Source: Clostridia bacterium
GTDB taxonomy: Bacteria > Bacillota > Clostridia > Oscillospirales > Acutalibacteraceae
Length of the DNA: 56,848 bases
Assembly: GCA_900770165.1 (NCBI GenBank)
Contig: CAAGJJ010000045.1
Location: forward strand, 1 to 56,848
Direction: 5' to 3'
The notes below the pieces were generated by a model that searched no databases, was not told where the DNA came from, and worked only from the letters and a program-made list of their open reading frames with translations. Of the stretch, positions 53,160 through 56,848 are shown piece by piece (positions within the stretch are counted from its first letter, which is position 1; each line of letters starts with the position of its first letter). Position numbers and translations under genes: made by a program.

Positions 53160-55571
53160 ATGCTATGCAACAGTTTTAGAAGGACCATTTCATGTATAAT
53201 GTTAGTAATATTTATGGCAATTACATTTTCTATTAATGTTTTTGCTTCTGAACCTCCATTTAAAGAAAGTAGAAAAAACAATACACCTTATAAGTTTAAT
53301 AACTTTGAAGAAGAAAGTGTTTCTAAAGTGAGCTATACCAATTGGGATGAAAATGATTATAATGATGAAAATTTATCAAATGAATTAGGTGAAAAAGAAG
53401 AGTCTTTTGAAGAATGTAATAGTACTTCTACTGTTAGATCTGAAGAATATGATTTTGAGTACAGTACAGATGAGGCCGCAACTGAGTCAAATAATTCAAT
53501 GGTAAAAGATAGTTGCGGTGATGGTGTAAAATATTCTTTTTATGAAATTACAGGAGAACTAATAATTTCTGGTAAAGGAAAAATAAATAATTTTTCTGAA
53601 ACTATGAGCGAATATTCACCTTGGCATAAATATAATAACAGTATAATTTCTGTAGTAATAGAAGATGGTGTAACAGAAATTGGCAATGCTGCATTCTATG
53701 ATTGTAAAAATTTAGTATCTGTAACTATACCAGATAGTGTAACAAAAATTGGACGAAAAGCATTTAAAAGATGTGGCAATTTAATATCTGCAGTTATACC
53801 AAATAGTGTAATAGAGGTTGGTAGAGAGGCTTTTGAAGGCTGTGGAGGTTTAAAATCTGTAACTTTGTCAAATAAAATAACAAGTATTAATTATATGACA
53901 TTTGGTGAATGTGAAAGCTTGATATCTGTGGATATACCTAATAATGTAACGAAAATTGGTTGTAGAGCGTTTAGAAGATGTGGTAATTTAGAATATGTAA
54001 CTATACCGGATGGATTAAAAATTATAAGTGAGAAGGCATTTGAAAGTTGCGGAAATTTAAAATCTATAACTATACCAGCTAATGTAACAACTATTGAAGA
54101 TAAAGCATTTAGATTTTGCAGAAATTTAGTGTCAATCACATTGCCAAGCAATATAAAAGAGTTAGGAATTAATGCATTTGCTTGTTGCAAAAATTTGAAT
54201 TCGGTTACCTATTTAGGCATTAATGAGCCGTATAATGAAAAAAATAAGAGTGAAAATAATGTGTTTTATGGTTCTCCGGTAGAAAAAGTAATGGTACCTA
54301 TTAATTATAAAAATAATTCTTTTTGTAGTATAGAAGTTCAAAAAGAAAAGTATGCGTTACAAGATAAGTTAAAAGGTAGTTGTGGAGACGGAGTGGAGTA
54401 TGTTTTTAATGTAAACACAGGTGAATTGATAATTACTGGAATTGGAGAAATGGCTGACTACAATTATTACCCTGATATTCTTAATATTTCACCTTGGGAC
54501 TCTTATAAAGAATACATAACATCAGTAACAATTGCTGAAGGTGTAACAAGTATTGGATGTGGTGCATTTTATGATTGTAAAAATTTAACTTGTATTTGTA
54601 TACCAAGTAGTGTTACTAAAATAGATAATTTTGCTTTTTCTGGGTGTATAGGCCTAAAGTCTTTAAATATTGCAAATAACATAACGCATATTGGAGAAAG
54701 TGCTTTTTGGGGTTGCAAAAATTTAATATCTGTGACTATTCCTGAAACAGTATGTTATATAGGACACCATGCATTCGCTTGCTGCGAAAATTTAAAGACA
54801 GTTACTTATTGTGGGGCTATTGAACCAGAAGTTGAGAAAAATTTAGGTAAGTGTATGGTATTTTCTAAATGCTCTAAATTGTCTGAAATAGAAGTACCCG
54901 CTGAATATAGTGGACGCTCGTTTTGTGGTAAAAGAGTATTAAAATCGAGTACTTCAACGAACGACAGCAAGATTCAATATGAAGGTCGATGTGGTTCTGG
55001 AGTAAGATATTCATTCAATAAACTTACAGGAAGATTAACTATCTTTGGTGCAGGAGAAATGACTAATTATTCTTATTCCTTGAATAATCAGCAAAAATGT
55101 TTTCCTTGGGATTCTTATAAAAGTGATATAAAATCATTAGTAATAAAAAAAGGCGTTACATCTATTGGTAGCTATACATTTTACAGATGTGATAATTTGA
55201 AGTCTATATGCATTCCGGAGAGTGTAAAAAATATTGGATGTAATGCATTTTGTTCTTGTAAAAACTTAATTACAGTTAAAATTCCTGATGGAGTAAGTAA
55301 GATTGATAATTCAGCTTTTAAGTCATGTTTAGAATTGAAATCTGTAATTATACCTGCTAGTGTTAATGAAATTGGAGAAAATGCATTCCGTGAATGTGTG
55401 AAATTAAATTCAATTATATATTTGGGAGCTACTGAGCCGTCTTGCGGTTATCCGAAAACGGTATTTTTTGTATTTAAACCAAAAACAGATCTATGTGTTA
55501 AGGTATGTAATAAATATGAAGGAACTTCTTTTTTAAATCTGCCTATTAAAAAATGTAATAATATAAAATAA
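53160..55571 (+). CDS. Secreted BspA-like leucine-rich-repeat surface protein
   Basis: An 803-residue protein. A signal peptide spans residues 1 to about 30 (FRRTISCIMLVIFMAITFSI). An acidic low-complexity spacer runs to about 115. Three modules follow, at about 117, 406 and 608, each opening with a CGxGVxYxF...TGxL cap then PW(H/D)xY and BspA-type (LRR_5) repeats such as GVTEIGNAAFYDCKNLVSVT. BspA-like proteins bind host matrix, mucus or other bacteria. Many cysteines sit at regular repeat positions. No sortase signal, SLH or choline-binding domain is seen, so how it is held is unclear. ATG behind AAGGACG. Convergent with metA, 21-bp gap. Confidence 0.85.
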   Translation: MLCNSFRRTISCIMLVIFMAITFSINVFASEPPFKESRKNNTPYKFNNFEEESVSKVSYTNWDENDYNDENLSNELGEKEESFEECNSTSTVRSEEYDFEYSTDEAATESNNSMVKDSCGDGVKYSFYEITGELIISGKGKINNFSETMSEYSPWHKYNNSIISVVIEDGVTEIGNAAFYDCKNLVSVTIPDSVTKIGRKAFKRCGNLISAVIPNSVIEVGREAFEGCGGLKSVTLSNKITSINYMTFGECESLISVDIPNNVTKIGCRAFRRCGNLEYVTIPDGLKIISEKAFESCGNLKSITIPANVTTIEDKAFRFCRNLVSITLPSNIKELGINAFACCKNLNSVTYLGINEPYNEKNKSENNVFYGSPVEKVMVPINYKNNSFCSIEVQKEKYALQDKLKGSCGDGVEYVFNVNTGELIITGIGEMADYNYYPDILNISPWDSYKEYITSVTIAEGVTSIGCGAFYDCKNLTCICIPSSVTKIDNFAFSGCIGLKSLNIANNITHIGESAFWGCKNLISVTIPETVCYIGHHAFACCENLKTVTYCGAIEPEVEKNLGKCMVFSKCSKLSEIEVPAEYSGRSFCGKRVLKSSTSTNDSKIQYEGRCGSGVRYSFNKLTGRLTIFGAGEMTNYSYSLNNQQKCFPWDSYKSDIKSLVIKKGVTSIGSYTFYRCDNLKSICIPESVKNIGCNAFCSCKNLITVKIPDGVSKIDNSAFKSCLELKSVIIPASVNEIGENAFRECVKLNSIIYLGATEPSCGYPKTVFFVFKPKTDLCVKVCNKYEGTSFLNLPIKKCNNIK

Positions 55572-55592
55572 ATAAAGAATTTTTTGTTTAAA

Positions 55593-56507
55593 CTATATTT
55601 TTGAAATATCATATGGGGTAGCTTGATATACAAAGTAGTTGAGCCAGTTTGAAAATAGAAGATTTGCATGACTATTCCATGACATAATTGGTGATTTTGA
55701 GGGATCGTTTTGCGGAAAATAATTTTTGGGGATTAAAGGATTTAATCCCCTTTTTATATCTCTAAAGTATTCATTAGCTAATGTTTCTTTTTGATATTCC
55801 AAATGCCCAGTTATAAAAATTTGTCTTCCATTTTTATTTGAAATTATAGAAGCTCCTACTTCTTTAGAATTGGCAATAATGTTAAGATCTGTGTTTTTAA
55901 GGATATTTATTGTATCTATATTAGAATACCTTGAGTGTGGCATTGAAAAAATTTCATCAAACCCTCTTACAAGAGGATTATATATATCAATTACTTTTTG
56001 CTGATATACACCAGAAATTTTATTATTAACTACAGTTTTGGGAATAGAATAATGATAATATAAAGCCGCTTGTGCCCCCCAACAAATATGAAATGAAGAA
56101 TATACGTTGTGTTTGGACCATTCCATAACATTGCATAATTCTTTCCAATAATCGACTTGTTCGAAATCAAGCGTTTCTACTGGAGCACCAGTAATTATCA
56201 TGCCGTCGTATTTAAGGGCTTTGATATTATTGAATGTTTTATAAAATTTGTTTAAATATTCTGAAGAAGTATTTATAGATTTATGACTTACCATTTGCAG
56301 CAATTCAATATCAACTTGAATAGGACTGTTGCTTAATAGACGCAGTAAGTGAGTTTCAGTTTCAGATTTTATAGGCATTAAATTTAAAATAATTATTTTA
56401 ATTGGCCTTATTTCTTGTCTAGCTGCAAATTTATTAGTAATTACGAATATATTTTCACTTTCTAAAATTTTTTTTGAAGGAAGTGCATCATCAATTTTAA
56501 TAGGCAT
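55593..56507 (-). CDS. metAA: Homoserine O-acetyltransferase (MetA family)
   Basis: A 304-residue MetA with canonical numbering: nucleophile Cys142 (FHICWGAQAAL), His235 and Glu237 (ITGHLEYQ). Residue 111 is Glu (GAPVETLDFEQV); in this family Glu111 marks acetyl-CoA use and Gly111 succinyl-CoA use, so O-acetylhomoserine is the predicted product, entering methionine synthesis by direct sulfhydrylation. ATG 56507 is chosen because AAGGAG directly abuts the upstream ATG at 56516 and sits at proper distance from this one. No SAM riboswitch or T-box is seen in the short leader. Confidence 0.93.
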   Translation of the reverse strand: MPIKIDDALPSKKILESENIFVITNKFAARQEIRPIKIIILNLMPIKSETETHLLRLLSNSPIQVDIELLQMVSHKSINTSSEYLNKFYKTFNNIKALKYDGMIITGAPVETLDFEQVDYWKELCNVMEWSKHNVYSSFHICWGAQAALYYHYSIPKTVVNNKISGVYQQKVIDIYNPLVRGFDEIFSMPHSRYSNIDTINILKNTDLNIIANSKEVGASIISNKNGRQIFITGHLEYQKETLANEYFRDIKRGLNPLIPKNYFPQNDPSKSPIMSWNSHANLLFSNWLNYFVYQATPYDISKI

Positions 56508-56599
56508 TTTGATCATCTCCTTTTATATAATATATTTATAAATGACTAAAAAATATTTCAAGATGTGATATTTAGATAAGAATTATGTGCAAAAAGGGG

Positions 56600-56629
56600 T
56601 TGACAAGGCAAGAGGGGATGTGATAAGAT
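56600..56629 (+). promoter_or_regulatory. rRNA operon promoter P1
   Basis: TTGACA (56600-56605) and TAAGAT (56624-56629) are 18 bp apart, first of two tandem promoters facing right. Confidence 0.7.
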
Positions 56630-56677
56630 AACGGAGTCGCACCGAGAGAGTCAAGAGAAAATAAGGTAAGAAAAGTA

Positions 56678-56706
56678 TTGACAAGGGAAAAGAGGTGTGA
56701 TAAAAT
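56678..56706 (+). promoter_or_regulatory. rRNA operon promoter P2
   Basis: TTGACA (56678-56683) and TAAAAT (56701-56706) are 17 bp apart. The DNA around both promoters is similar (TTGACAAGG, then an AGAGG/GTGATAA stretch), suggesting duplication of one promoter. Confidence 0.75.
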
Positions 56707-56848
56707 AAATAACACCTGTCAGGGACAGGAAGGACCTTGAAAATTAAACAACGAAGAAGGACCCGTAAATAAATTTGAGAGATTGCGAAAGTAATTTCCG
56801 GAAAAGAAGAACGAGAAGATACAAGCTAGTGTATCGAAGAGTCAAGAA
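56707..56848 (+). other. Leader of an rRNA operon (upstream of 16S)
   Basis: After P2 there is a small hairpin CCTGTC/GACAGG (56715-56729), then GGACCTTGAAAATTAAACAA, a sequence type typical of spacers and leaders flanking clostridial rRNA genes, and a purine-rich tract. The conserved 16S start (GAGTTTGATC) is not reached, so the gene begins beyond the window. The rRNA call rests on the tandem promoters and this leader. Confidence 0.6.

Noticed and set aside
56508..56599. SAM riboswitch or T-box upstream of metA
   Set aside because: The leader is under 100 bp, AT-rich and lacks the conserved stems or a T-box sequence.
1..56848. CRISPR array, insertion sequence or integrated element ends
   Set aside because: No regularly spaced repeats, transposase or integrase-like protein, or tRNA-flanking attachment repeats were seen on reading both strands.

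Overview
The window is AT-rich DNA with the standard bacterial code (TGA is used as a stop), strong Shine-Dalgarno sites, frequent TTG starts, textbook TTGACA/TATAAT promoters and many U-tailed hairpin terminators. Gene content points to an anaerobic low-GC Bacillota, most likely class Clostridia: BceAB-type peptide transporters, QueH, HemW, a divergent LexA, a BspA-type leucine-rich-repeat surface protein, and MetA with Glu at position 111. Genus is not assigned. No integrase, transposase, capsid, terminase or CRISPR array is visible.

Region 1 (1-24259) is most of a contractile injection system (CIS, phage-tail-like) locus; sheath and inner-tube genes are not here and presumably lie off the left edge. 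In order: a 5'-partial coiled-coil repeat protein, two CIS tube/adapter paralogues, a gpD-like hub, a separate gp5/VgrG OB-fold spike, a gp25-like wedge protein, two baseplate-J proteins, a gpI-like tail protein, and a candidate fibre protein with an Ig-like end (operon end at 13195). Next comes a module I do not recognise from described CIS loci: a divergently transcribed pseudokinase-TM-LysM protein, a four-TM HAMP receptor with a degenerate class III cyclase domain, a membrane-anchored MORN-repeat protein and a secreted copper-amine-oxidase-N-like protein. The locus closes with a DUF4255/Pvc16-like terminator, an Ig/carboxypeptidase-regulatory-like protein, a DUF4280 PAAR-like tip and an AAA+ ATPase. 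The natural reading is a CIS whose assembly or firing is tied to the cell envelope through catalytically dead signalling domains.

Region 2 (24324-35191) has tRNA-Thr and tRNA-Tyr, a TrkH/KtrB K+ channel subunit, an orphan MacB/LolD-type ATPase, a phosphohexomutase, two tandem BceAB-type modules without a two-component system, and tRNA-Gln and tRNA-Pro.

Region 3 (35393-42838) has two tandem secreted M13-like zinc peptidases joined by an exact 82-bp repeat, QueH, a frameshifted membrane lipoprotein, a UspA-like protein and an M23 (SpoIIQ-like) peptidase.

Region 4 (42975-56848) has a LexA-like repressor that has lost its self-cleavage residues, HemW, PrmA, a heterodimeric ABC exporter, a CmpB-family membrane protein, a UbiB-family pseudokinase, a BspA-like surface protein, MetA, and the tandem promoters and leader of an rRNA operon whose 16S gene begins past the right edge.
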